This document shows positions 10,371-22,280 of a stretch of 64,000 bases of DNA, piece after piece. Below the pieces are notes generated by a model. That model was not told the DNA's origin. It did not search any database and was given only the letters and a program-made list of their open reading frames with translations. The position numbers and the translations under genes are program-made. Source of the DNA: Buddleja alternifolia (taxonomy: Eukaryota; Streptophyta; Magnoliopsida; Lamiales; Scrophulariaceae); the NCBI GenBank assembly GCA_019426215.1, contig CM033395.1, positions 18,280,569-18,344,568 on the forward strand. The letters are read 5' to 3'. Positions within the stretch are counted from its first letter, which is position 1, and every line of letters begins with the position of its first letter.

Positions 10371-13300
10371 CTACCCCTTCTTCCCCTTTTTCTGTTGGGC
10401 TTGTTCATGTTCCACCTCCTTTAACTGTCTGAGGATTGCATCTTTGCGTGTGTTTAGCTCGAAAATTAGGATCTTTTCAAGATAAAGCCCCCTCAATCTA
10501 TTGAGTTTCGTAACTTGTGATTTCTGCATTGTATAAATATTAAAGTTAGATAGATAGGAAATAAAGATTTTCACAAATTTTCATACATATAAATAAAAAA
10601 GTGTAAAATATTACGTTTTCTGGACCCAATTCCGGATCCCAATTCTTCAGTCCTCCACCGAGGTAAGTCTCCATGTGACACATTACAAAAACACCACAAT
10701 CCGACTTGTTTTTGTGTGTACGCCACGACATTGGAAGCCTTACAATTTCTACCGTTGACAACGCGCTTCCAGCTAGATGGTTGATATCCATCAAGAATTT
10801 GACAAACATGTCTCTCTGATTGAAACAACAAACTAAAAATGTAAGATACAGTGTATAAATATATTAATATATAGTATATTAATATACCATTATACAGTAG
10901 AGTATTATTTTCATTATATAATGAATAATAAAGGATTATGCAATCCAATATTATACCATTATACATAATGTTAATATATCAGTACACAGTCACTGACTAC
11001 ATCATTATACAGTGTTTTTCTATATAATTATACTGTATTAGTGTATAATTCAAAGTTATTTGATGCTATACATTGTGTTATAATGTATATTTAACAATGA
11101 TATTTGACATCAATTTTTTTTTTTTTTTTTTTGTGTTTGAAGGATAGGTACCAAAGTGAATGGCACATGTTGATATTTGTCTTCGATCGACACATCCGTC
11201 GCGCTGTTGTCAAGGATCTCAATAGTTGGTTGCTTCAAATTAAAGCATATCACGTAGTAGTGTCTAGCGTGAAAAATTGGAAAGACGGCCTATATATTGA
11301 TGGATGAAAGTGGTGTTAATAAAGTTACATAAAATATGATAATTATAACAAACGAACAGTTTTAACTTACCAATGTAACATCGGTTATGTAGACTCTTGA
11401 AAACATGCTCATATGATGTTTAACCTTATCCTTGAATTTTTGCAGCGCATGAGTACTTTTGTCTCATTTTTTTGACGCGAAAAACATCTGTTATCCATTT
11501 TTAAAAAAAAATTAGTTAGCATGCAGATCATTATAATTTATGTAATAACAAAAGATAAGAAATATATTTTACCGTGTTGGCCAGGTGAAAATAAAATCTG
11601 AGCGGCGATGTTGGTGATCTCGTCGCATCGGTGTTGTTCAACATGAATGACCAAGTATCAATCACACCAGATAAAAGCTCAGTGCGATGATCCAAGGACT
11701 TTACATCCCAAATAGTGCACATTATATCACCACTCTGGAAAACAAAAGTCCTGAAAAACCAGTGTACAGTTTGTAATGAGTTAGTATACAAAAGATTAAT
11801 GTGCATTATACAGTATGTAATGACATAATATACAGTACATATTATACAGTTTGTAATGATATATTACACAGTAAGCAGTGTTACATTATACAGTGTATAT
11901 TGAATTAATATACAGTATACATATAGCATTAACATGAAACTCAATAAAACAAATGCATTTAAAAATGATATGTACTCACATGGTGTGTTCATCAACATGC
12001 TTCATCCAATCCCAGAGTCTTTTTTCATTTGCACCCTCCTTTGAGCTTATCTGCACAACTCGTTGAATGTACAGAGAACACGTGTCTGGTGCTGCTTTTA
12101 ACAATCTCCTTTGTTCATCAATGATCTCCATGACAGCCGGTTTCATGGTCACATTTGAAGCTGATGGAGGCACTTGGTCAGTGACATTGGAGGCGTCATC
12201 AGTGTATTGTCTAGCAGTTGACACTGCTACATTCAGTACGGTCCCCTCCGGTTTAGCCTGATGTGTTTTCTCTGGTGTTTGTTGTGACAACAGGTTAAAA
12301 TTTGGCATTGGGAGGCTTGTTATTTCCTTTGTTGTAACTTTGCACGATTGTTGTGACAACAAGTTGAAATTTGGCTGTGAATGCATTAGTGTACTTATTG
12401 GTTGTTCGGGTGTAACATTTTCAGGTTGGAGAGGTAAAACAGTTTGGGCTGCATGATGTTCATGCGAGGAAGGTGTTTCCTGTTGCTCTGTAGTTGTCTT
12501 TTTGGTAGGAACAATGAATAGTTCATCTTCAGTCCCTGATTTTGTTCTGTACAAACTTGCAACAGGATCAAACGCCATTTTTTCAATTTCCTTCAGCCGT
12601 GGATTTGTTGGAATCATGGAATCACATGATTTCATGTATCCACTGTACTTGATAAGATAATCAATCAGGTTCAATGCAGACCTTTCCAGATTGTTCAATA
12701 TCCCCTGCGTATATTTTAAAAATAATGAGTAACATTTTTAGATAATGTATATTGTGTTGTTAGCTATTATATAGCACCTTATTACTTAATGTATACTACT
12801 ATATTAGATACTGCATATTGGGTTGTTAGATACTGTATGTTAGTGATTTCAAAATATTATTCAGTAGCTTACAAACTAATATACAGTATACAAGATACAA
12901 TTATACAGTATGTGATTATACATCATACAGTTAAAATACACCAACTAATTAAACAATACACATTATTTATTACATAAATATGCATACCTCTTCAACCGTA
13001 TTCCATTCCTTGATGGAAGAATCTTGTTCGGTTAGAGATGCTAATGAGGAAGGGGGTTGGTGTGGAGCTTCAAGCTATTGAACAACATTTTTCCCTTTTT
13101 CCGCCTTCAACAGCCACTATCCCTTTGATATCAAACCCCTTCCCAAAGAATCCTTGTTGAATCTCTATGGTACTCTTTTTCCGTAGTGCAACATCCTTCC
13201 AATTAAGATAAGTTAGGATTGATCTTTCGACTGTTACTTGGCCCTTGTAGTTGACTCTGTCAACATATAATATCTACATTTGGAGGGGGAAAAAATGAGA

Positions 13301-14517
13301 TTGTAACGAATGGTAATGTGTTTTATTATACAGTAACTTATAAATAAACCATTATACAGTAGCTTATAACACATTATACATTAGCCTATAAACCATTATA
13401 CAATAAATAATATGTCATTTTACAGTGCGTGTTTATACATTACTCAGTTAAAATACAGTAACTAATTATACAGTAACTTATAAATCATTATACAGTAAAT
13501 TATAAACCATTATACAGTAGGTTATAACATATTACACAGTAGCTTATAAACAATTATACAATAGATAACAAACCATTATACAGTATGTGCTTATACATGA
13601 CACAATTAAAATACATTATTGGAACACAATCAACATAAGAAGAGGTCATGTACACTTACAATCAAAAACAAAAGAGGTCTCGTATACATGAGAGACGCTG
13701 GATCCGCTTCCCACGCATCTTTTGTGTCTCTCAAACTGTCCAAAAGAAGACTGGGCCAGTTGTAAGTTGACAAGTCATCGAGAGATCCCTTGAAATTCAG
13801 CATCTTCTTGTTGACAAATGCTGTACTAGGAGACTCGATCAGGCAATTGTACAGAATCATCATAAAATTGAGCTTGAATTGCTCTGTGACTTGATTCTCC
13901 GATCGCAGCTCTTTCAACACCATTTGTGCTGAAACTTTAAATTTTTTGGACTTATCAAGTCCAAATTGGTCAGTCCAGGAGTCCGCCCTCTCTGGATTTT
14001 TAGCAGATAGGTCTATATGCCGCTCACTGTGCGGAAAACCCAAAACTTCTACCACGTCTTCTTCTTTAATTTTGATCTTTTCTCCAAGCAGAGTTAGTCT
14101 GAAGTTTCCGGGATTTAAAGATTTTACAACCTTAAACCCAAGTTTGGGAGACAACTCCTTCATTTTGAAATCCAAAAAGGAGCCGAACCCGGACTGTTTC
14201 ACCCACTCCTTTTGTGCCTCTGTCAGGGTTGAAACAGCATCCACCAACACCTTCATGGACACTCTTATTTGCGTATAATCAACCGACTTATTCTGCCCTT
14301 TTGGTTGATGTTTGGATACAGAATGTGTCTTTTGCTTTTTTGACCGTGTTCGTGCAGGCAATTGTTCTGCACGTCTTTTCCTAAGAATGGGTCGTTGTTT
14401 CGATTCCGTCTCTTCATCTTGTGATTCCACGTAATTATCATCAGAATTACGTTGTTCGACACTAAGAGGCTCTTCAACGTGTGCAGGCACAATCTGTAAC
14501 CTATCAGCTGACTCTGG
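10371..14517 (-). pseudogene. MULE-borne Ulp1-type cysteine protease gene, eight exons
   Basis: Predicted exons, 5' to 3' on the minus strand: 14517-13660, 13273-12988, 12704-11980, 11750-11573, 11487-11371, 11289-11152, 10815-10615, 10523-10371. Every intron has GT..AG ends and the phases agree at each junction. Exons 1-2 carry the plant N-terminal region seen with such proteases (VLGFPHS, then ILYVDRV across the first intron). Exon 3 is a Gln/Pro-rich linker with a repeated NFNLLSQQ. Exon 4 has DTWSFMLNNTDATRS. The C48 peptidase core is in exons 6-7: catalytic His in HYYVICFNL, Asp in EILDNS, Cys in NKSDCGVFVMC. Such enzymes cleave SUMO or related conjugates. Breaks: a TGA in exon 5 (11464-11466), and a TAG (about 13077) with a frameshift in exon 2. 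The true start is unclear. Ulp1 genes inside MULEs (Kaonashi type) are known. Confidence 0.82.
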
Positions 14518-15480
14518 TGATGATGCCTCTTCTTCATAAATTGCATTATACAGTAGATAATCACCATTATATAGCGTGGATTAACACATTATTCATATTA
14601 ACAACTAAGATACAATACACTTACTATAATACTATTATACACTAATTTATTGTATTATACATCAGGAGTTAACACATCATACAGTAGTCATAAAAGAGCA
14701 TTTCACTATTAATTAACTTTTTATACAGCAAATATTAGTGCATTATACAATAAAAACTCATTATACAGTACCTTGTAAAACACAAATACATGTAATCATC
14801 ATCAATTCCCCATTTGAATTCACTATACAGTAGCTAATAAAAAAAATACAGCACATGAGTGGTGATATTCAGTATATGTTTATACATCATACAATTACAA
14901 TCTTATAAATCATTATACAATATGTTATAATCCATTATTCAATATCATATAAACGAATATTCAGAATCATATAACTCATTATACAGTGAATACAATACCT
15001 AATAAACATTATTTAATATCTAATTAATCCATTATACAATAGCTAATAAACAAATATAGAGTAAATACAATGGTGATATACAGTTGTGATTGATTATATA
15101 CAATTAGTGATTTCAAACCATTATTCAGTATCTTATAAACCAATATATAGTATGTTATAACCAAGTATACAGTGTATGTGTATACATCATACAGTTTCAA
15201 TCTTATAAACTATTAAACAATATGTTTTAACCAAGTATACAGAATATTATAAACCATTATATAGTATGCATTTATTCATTATACAGTTACAATACACCAA
15301 CTAATTTAACAATATTCAGTCTCTATTACACAAATATGCATACCAAATCAACAAAAACGCATATTTTGACCACAATCAACAGCTAATCTTCAGAGCAAAT
15401 CAACAAAAATACTTTCTGTAAACAAAAAATATGTCATTATAAAGTATATGATCGAACAACAAAAGAAATTATACTGTATA
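14518..15480 (-). repeat. AT-rich leader with repeated CATTATACAGTA-type motif
   Basis: About 1 kb without coding potential, upstream of the protease gene. It holds many copies of CATTATACAGTA and variants. Read on the minus strand these are TACTGTATAATG, in the sense of the gene. The introns at 12705-12987 and 13274-13659 hold the same motif. Confidence 0.7.
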
Positions 15481-16303
15481 AATGATTACCTATCATTCTG
15501 GGAGCTGTTTTCGATCTCATCTTTGCGAACAAAAATCGATTGTATTTTGCTTCTGTAATTTAGGTTTTGTTGTGATGAATATCGATTGATTGGAACCAGC
15601 TGTTGTGGTGATAATCGAAGGAATTACAGTTTTAATATGATTCTACGTCTTGATTTAGTTAATTTTGGCAACAGATTGAGTGATTTTAGGGGAGATTTTG
15701 TTCGATTAAATTTTGAGGATTTTAGGGAAGGTTTTAGGGGATATTTTGTGCCCTTTTTTTTTAGTATGTTGATAGTATGTATAATGAGGTCAATTGACTA
15801 TGATACCCTTGATCCCAATTGAATCAATTTTGCCGCCTGTTTTTGCTTCCTTTATGAATTGTTGGATTTAATAGATCCAATGGTGTATATTGAGTCTTAG
15901 ATCTTATCTACTATATAGTATGTATTGGATCTTGATTTATGGAGTGTATATACAATAACTCATTTACAATCCCACTAGTGTGGCTTTAATGATTCTTGAT
16001 TCACATTCTTCTTAAACCCATAGTTTTTGCTATTTATACTTCCACCACTTCACCAAATTTTACGTTGTTTTGATTCCTTAAAACCTTTATTTTTTTTTTA
16101 CATAAAAGTGGAATAACTCAAGTCCCTATCGTTATCAAGATAAATGTCTGAGCACAAACTAACTAATAATTACCTTTTTTCAGAACCAATAAGATCTCTT
16201 TAAAATTAGTATCAACAAAGATATATCACTCTCGTTTCTACTTTAGTAAAAGTTGGTAGGACAGACAATTCTGGAGGAATAAGAAACCATAGAATGTTAA
16301 CTG

Positions 16304-16304
<1 letters not shown>
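15481..16304. other. Probable right flank of the MULE; no gene seen
   Basis: 15500-15600 resembles the 5' untranslated start of the minus-strand gene. A 78-codon plus-strand frame at 15586-15822 is Asp/Arg/Phe-rich with no known domain and is not called. The right end of the MULE should lie here or close by, but I could not recognise its inverted repeat because the left end is outside the window. Confidence 0.4.

Positions 16305-16305
<1 letters not shown>

Positions 16306-16334
<29 letters not shown>
16306..16334. repeat. (AT)n microsatellite
   Basis: Uninterrupted AT dinucleotides, 75 bp upstream of the candidate signal-peptide exon. Confidence 0.95.
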
Positions 16335-16343
<9 letters not shown>

Positions 16344-16409
16344 TAAGATGAATAGAGAAGTAGAAGAAGCTAACTTTTGTATGGAAATATATTTGAAAAG
16401 AAAAGCAAG

Positions 16410-16521
16410 ATGAGAAACAAAGAGCGGTTGCTAATTGCGATGATGATGTGGTTGGTCTTATGTTTTTGCAGTCGTCCATCTGCATCTGCAGCAACTCCTC
16501 TTGGACAAGTCTTGCCTTTAG
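16410..16521 (+). CDS. Candidate exon 1: signal peptide of a small secreted protein
   Basis: ATG at 16410 opens 37 codons. They start MRNKERLLIAMMMWLVLCFC, a basic start followed by a hydrophobic core. SRPSASAATPLG follows, with a plausible signal-peptidase site after ASA or SAA. The frame then meets a good donor, CTTTAG|GTATGT, at 16521 in phase 1. The exon at 21424-21767 has a CACAG acceptor in the matching phase, and joining them keeps the frame open to its stop (about 151 residues). The intron would be 4.9 kb and full of repeats. I do not recognise the protein family. The pairing of exons is inference; the signal-peptide look of this exon is direct. Confidence 0.45.
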
Positions 16522-18680
16522 GTATGTATATATGCTTATGTTTCCGATATCTCCTTGTGCTAAGGTGGTTTTTGATTTTTGCTTGACTAGTACTGTTGAA
16601 TCTTTAATTACATGGAAAATTAATCCATTGAACTCAGCCTCGCTCGCTTCTTTCCAAGAAGTGCTTCAATCGTATCTATATTTAGACATGTTTTAAAAAC
16701 GTCGAGGTATTTCAAACTGTTTGTTGGCAGGGACAAAGAGTAGAGAAAACTTCTTAAATTAATGGGATAAATGCCCAAAATAAAATAAAATTGTGAGATA
16801 ACTCTTTTGCTAAAAATCCACTGTGATCACGAAATATCCTAAAAATCTTGTCTTCTTAGAACCGTAAAAAGCAAACTTTTGTTAAAAAGATAGAAAGAAA
16901 TATATATATTTTTAGGGTCAAATATTACTATTTTACCTTTTATATTATTTGGAGAGTGTATAAATGACAAATAAGCATGTCAATGAAGGTAAAAAACATG
17001 AAAAACACGCTCAATTTCTTTACAAAAAGTGACTTTTTTGCAGACTTCTTTAAGAACACAGGGATGATTAGGCTATTTTGTGATCACATAAATTTTTTTA
17101 GCAAAAAAGTCATAACACAGTGTTTTTTTTTGCATTTATCCCTAAATTAATTATTTCAAGGGGAAATTATAATTTTCGTCTTGTATGTATAGTATACTGC
17201 TTTTTTTGACCTGTAACATATTGGACGAGCAAAAATATTCTCTTACTTTAGGAAAATGGTAAAGATGGACCACTTAGTCCGAAAATTTGTTCGGAAAATT
17301 GTGCGCAGGTCAAGTTATGATTGAAATTTGGAATTTTAGTTTTGCAGGGAAAATTGAAAATTCTTTTGGTGTTTGGGAGAAATTAATTGATTTTGGTTAT
17401 GTGGTAGGGCATTTACCAATGGAAAAATCTTTAGGCGTTGAGGAATTTGAACTTAAGCAAAAATGTGAAAACTTTGTAACTTTCAACCAATAGGGCCATA
17501 TACAACTTAATTTTGATTTTCGAATTTAATTGCTAATAAAAACTATGTTACGTCAGTGTATACATTTGTAAGGTGTGTATTATCCAAAGTAGTTCTCCAA
17601 CATTAGTGTACTTTCGTGTATTTCTATATTAAAAATATTAAATTGAACATAATATATTTGTTTTCATATTTTTATAACTTAATTAAAATAATTTTATAAA
17701 TGGAACAAATAAATAATTTATATTAATATCTAATATATTTTAATATCATATCTTACTAAAACTAAAATATTAATTTGAAATAGAGTATTAAAATATTTTT
17801 AAGTGACATATTTGTATATTAATATTGAATTATTATTATATATTTAGATATATTCTTTAATTCATTACATATAAGAAGCAATAATATATAATTCACACAT
17901 ATTATATTTTTAAAAAATTAAAATTTATCGTACTTTAATACTTTTATCAGATATATTTATTATGAATATATATTAATTTCATATAATATACTAAACATTT
18001 TAGTCTTTTATATTCTATAAATAAAAAATAAAATATACGATAATATATATTATATTAAAATATAATCTAATGTATTTTTATATAATTTATTTATACATAT
18101 ATGAGTTATGAATATATTACATATATGTGTTCTAGTTATAGAAGAAGTTTTATCTAATATACAGAAATATCCAAAATTATATTTATAATTTATATGTAAA
18201 TACATTATAATTATAATAATGCTGACGAATAACATAAATCTTGCATCTAAATTCAATTCAAAATCCAGTTGCTTTTTTGCATTACTGATTGGACGTCATG
18301 TTTTCTCAACATCAACCTATTTTCAGATCTTTATGTACAAAAGTCCTTTTTCTTATCCGAGTGACATATCATATCATCAATTTTCCCTCGAAAGTCATAA
18401 ATGCCCAATTTTGACTCACTTATTTGACACACTCAATTTTCTGGCCAAATTAAAATTTCCAGTTAAATCGGACCTAATGTGCCATTTCTTTAAATTTAGA
18501 GGATAAGTTTTCTAGTGCGATATGTTATCGGTCAAAAGTGAGAAATAATATATGCAGGATGAAAATGCAATTTTCCTATAGTTCAATATTGAACCTTGAA
18601 CATATCCTAAACCGAATAGAAAGAAGATCTTTTGTGCCTACTCCAGCCCGTCCCCTTAGGAAACTGATGTTATTAGGTTA
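16522..18680. other. AT-rich non-coding stretch
   Basis: No supported gene. 17600-18200 is extremely A/T rich. A 68-codon frame at 17287-17493 has no recognisable features. If the exon pairing 16410/21424 is right, this is intron sequence. Confidence 0.5.
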
Positions 18681-20060
18681 ACCATATGAGGCTTGGCAAT
18701 ATAAAGATCGGGTTTAAACTCAGACCCAAAGTTTTGGGTTTAAATCTAGACCCAAAACTTTGGGTTTATGTGGGTTTGGATCTAGGCTAGACCCAATAAG
18801 TTTTTTTAGTTTTTTTTTTTTTATATTCTAGTTTATATAAGTAAATATGTAATCTGAATATGATTTATAAAATCTGCAAAATATATTATACAATTTTAAG
18901 TTTTTTTGATAAAAGAAATATAGTATACATATATCTATATAATATTAAATCTGGTTATATATACTTAATATTAGGGTACATATATATATTGATGTGTACG
19001 TAACTACTTCCCACATCGGATGGAGACAATGGTCTTGAGAGGCTTTTAAGTTCCAAACTCCCCTCTCCCTAGCGAGCCGACTTTTACGGACAAACCCATG
19101 AAGCTCTAGTCAAAGTGGACTATATCTCGTGGAACGACGTCCAAGGTGCAAGAAGGCAAGTGCATGCCACATCATATATATATATATATATATATATACT
19201 TAAGATGCACGGATACTCCTAAAAGTCACATAATGCAGTGTCGGACACGGATACGCCTCAGACACGAGACCCTGATACATGTCGGACACGCCACCGGGAA
19301 TGTATGAAAATCAAATAAAAAGAAAAAGAATGGGACACGGTGTCGGACACGGCTAGGGAAATGTTCGACATGTTTTAGGACATGGCGGAAAAAATGGGAC
19401 ACGGTGCCGGATACGGCTAGGGAAGTGTCCGACACGTTTTAGGACATGGCGGGGTTGAATTTTATATTTTTGAAATTTAGAGGGCCTAAATTACTAATAG
19501 GAATAATCTAACTAAATGAAAAAGCAGATTCACACCAAAGCATCTTACGTGAAGCCCTCTTTTCCTTCCTATTACTTTTAGCACTACAATCAAAATCAAA
19601 AGTGCAATTTAAGCTCTTCTTTCATCATTTTAAATTAACTTTTAATTTTATAATAATAGTTCCAACTTCAAAGTCATCTTTTGTTCTTCTGTAATTCAAT
19701 TCTAAGGAGTTGGACTTGGAATTACTACTTTACTTCTAAAATTCGATCACACTTTGGATATTCGATTTTTGTTCTGGTTACTTCAATTGTTTTGTTACAA
19801 GAGCACCACAACAGGTAAATTTAAATATTTTAAGAGTTTAATGTAGAAATTATGTGTGAAAATCATAAAAATATATCATACTTCCAGAGTTTGATAAAAT
19901 GCCTAATAGTGAAATTATGTGTAAAAGTAATAGTTCTTACTTTATTTTGTTTGTACATTATTAATTCATAAAAGTATATATATATATATATTGTGTAGCC
20001 ATATCTCTGCGTTGTCGTATCCTAAATTTTTTTAAAAATCTGTATCGATGTGCCTGTATC
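18680..20060. other. Dispersed-repeat stretch, hAT-like and other non-autonomous pieces
   Basis: 18690-18800 has repeated GACCCAAA and TTTGGGT text starting GGCTTGGCAATATAAAG, reminiscent of hAT-type ends. A loosely inverted counterpart lies at 20625-20730 (TTGGGCTC...CAATTGACAGTTAGCC). 19008-19160 begins CTTCCCACATCGGATGGAG, a phrase common in short plant LTR or TRIM-like repeats. 19238-19450 is rich in GTGTCGGACACG palindromes. No gene is visible. Family assignments are tentative. Confidence 0.35.
19331..19451. repeat. Two diverged ~64 bp tandem units rich in GTGTCGGACAC
   Basis: Units start TGGGACACGGTGTCGGACAC (19331) and TGGGACACGGTGCCGGATAC (19395). Both end TTTTAGGACATGGCGG. Confidence 0.85.
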
Positions 20061-20777
20061 GTATTGTACCCGTATCCCCATATCCATATTGGAGCAACCT
20101 ACATATATACTCACTTTAGTTTTGCCTCGGGTTTGAACAATTGCCTCCCTGAGTAATTATGCAATTCAATTCTTCAAAAGCTTAACAATAGATACACACA
20201 TACATATGTGTGTATTTTTTCTATGTAAGGTGTGGAATGGATTAAAAAAGCGAAGCAAAGAAGAAGAAACGCAAAGCAAAAAAAATGTCAAATTTTAATA
20301 TTTTAGATATATAATATCAGATTTAAAATTCTGAAAAAATAAAAAATGGAGAGAGGCAAGGATGGCGACGAAGTTGGGAGAAAAGAAGGAAGGAGCTACG
20401 GGATAAAGGGTGGTGGGGAGAGAGACGGCGGTGGCGCAGATAGATGGAGGAGGGAAAGACGGGGGCGGAACAAGGAAGAGGGAGGTATGGTGGAGAGGGA
20501 AGGAAGAGGGGCCGACGACGACTGCACAGTGGCTGATTGTGAGAGAATTGAAGAGTGAGTAAGAATATGAATGGTGGTAGATTAAGGTTTAGTAGAGGGG
20601 TGACGATATATGATGGGTTGTTTGGAGCTTCGGCCTTGGGCTCAATGTTTTGGGTCTGAACTGAGTTCATGTCTAGGTCTAGGCTTGTTTTTGGGTTTGG
20701 GTATTATCTATTCCCAATTGACAGTTAGCCATACATTTCACATGTTTTTAGCTATTCTAATTATCCAACCAATGTTT

Positions 20778-20900
20778 CACCACTAAAAAATAAAACATTG
20801 GTGACAAAATTAAATATCAAGCGACAATTTCAAAGTTGTCACCAAATATAAATTTTTAGTGACCTAGATTTATATATTGTCACAAAAATATTTTTTTATG
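20778..20900 (+). repeat. Remnant end of a different CACTA family (copy 1)
   Basis: Begins CACCACTAAAAAATAAAAC; its duplicate at 24858 begins CACTACTAAAAAATAAGAC, so the original was CACTA. Inverted AAGTTGTCAC and TAGTGAC words follow, the kind of subterminal repeat seen in CACTA elements. It is present in both duplication copies, so it predates the duplication. Confidence 0.5.
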
Positions 20901-21423
20901 TTTAATAATGACAATATTTGTATAGAAATTGAATGGATCTTATAGAACGATTTTGGTATGTTAAACAGTTTTGGTTAGGCATGAACCATTTTTTTTAGGA
21001 TAAATTAGGTGTTGATACACCAAGTAACGTTCTAGTGTCAAATCACATCCTTTGATGTGGTAATTTAATAATAATCACATGGCGCATAGAACTTAACAAA
21101 ATAAAATATTTTTCTATATTTTCTCTTTATTTTTGTTTTAAAAGTTATTTATCATCTCTTTTTTTTCCTTCCTTTTCTTATTTTCAATCAGCTTTTACTT
21201 TAAGTTTGCTCAACTTTAATCCAATTCTCCTTAAATTTTATTTTTTGCACTCAATTTACGTTATCAGCTAGTCAAATAGAATTGCTTAAGAATGCCCGTT
21301 GATGGTCCTGAGAAATTCTATCATACCACTTGAGAACTCAGTTTAGGCCATGCTTCATAAATTGCATACACCACATTCCTCTAAAACAAAAGGAAATTAA
21401 ACTAAATTATCTTGTTGTCACAG

Positions 21424-21767
21424 TTCATTCACAGGTAAATATGAAACATGAAGCAGCTGGTGAAGACTTGAACAACAATTATCATCAAGGAAGTGACATA
21501 TTCATAGCTCACAGGACGACATTTGGCCACGCTATGAGTCGTCGAGTTGGCGCAAATGGTGGCCACCATGGTGTCTCGGGAGGAGACGCAAATGGTGGTA
21601 GTTCACACTCCCCGTTTGTGCAAGGAGGTGCCGGTGTACTACCAGTATATGCAGCTGGTGGGGGAAATAACCACCATAATTACCACCACAGTGGTGTGAA
21701 CCCTGATTATAGCCCAATTGGAACTGCAACTTTGGCCATAACTACAATGGCATGGTTTCTATTATGA
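21424..21767 (+). CDS. Candidate exon 2 (copy 1): Gly/His-rich secreted protein
   Basis: Acceptor TTGTTGTCACAG precedes 21424. In the phase given by the 16410 exon the frame reads VHSQVNMKHEAAGEDLNNNY, then a Gly-rich part with GANGGHHGVSGGDANGG, the tract VQGGAGVLPVYAAGGG, His/Asn repeats (NNHHNYHHSG) and a hydrophobic C-terminus (LAITTMAWFLL) before the stop. The ATG at 21330 is in the same frame and could instead be a start. With the exon at 16410 the product would be a small extracellular protein with a hydrophobic tail. No enzyme motif is seen and I do not recognise the family. The second copy at 25505-25848 has identical length, without frameshift or stop. Confidence 0.5.
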
Positions 21768-22280
21768 ATCCATAGTGACTGATGACTTTGAGAGCATACT
21801 TCAATGTATCAGACGATATTGGCTGATATATATCCGGATCATCGGTTATTAAATGATATTATTTGATGTATCGGCAATACACAAATAATATTAGGCATCT
21901 TGGATATTATTTCTAATAATAAAGTTTCTATTTGTTTTTGCAAACATGGTTCGTGCTATGATTTAGTTGATGTATTGTTATATATGCAATGAAAGTTTGT
22001 GCAAAAATTGTGTTTTTGGTATCATAATATAACACCTTCTGCGGTTTTGGTACCATAATTTTAAGATAACCAATTTTAGTAACATAGTACCACTTTTTGT
22101 TGCAAATGCAATAACGACGTCAAAAAATAGACGGAAGAAGCCACATGGCTGCGCATGGCCATTAACTTGAGGTTTTTGGAGGGATATTTTGCACCAATTT
22201 GGGGGAAATAGCTTTTTTGTTACCATAATATATACATTGCTTGTTGCGTTCTTGGTACCATGATTTTTACAAATGCAATT

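Noticed and set aside
11104..11307. Plus-strand frame of 67 codons over the Ulp1 region
   Set aside because: The opposite strand carries the catalytic His and Asp exon with correct splice borders; this is its shadow.
13300..13640. CRISPR-like or satellite array from the regular TTATACAGTA words
   Set aside because: Spacing is irregular, units are short and imperfect, and the setting is a plant intron.
17287..17493. 68-codon plus-strand frame
   Set aside because: No domain, no splice or promoter support, AT-rich surroundings.
19008..19160. Complete TRIM or solo LTR with CCCACATCGG
   Set aside because: The phrase is suggestive, but I could not find clear ends or a target duplication.
20323..20670. 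115-codon minus-strand frame, repeated at 24394-24738
   Set aside because: Pro/Leu/Ser-rich simple composition over a GGA-rich plus strand; kept only because the region is duplicated. No domain, no good start context.
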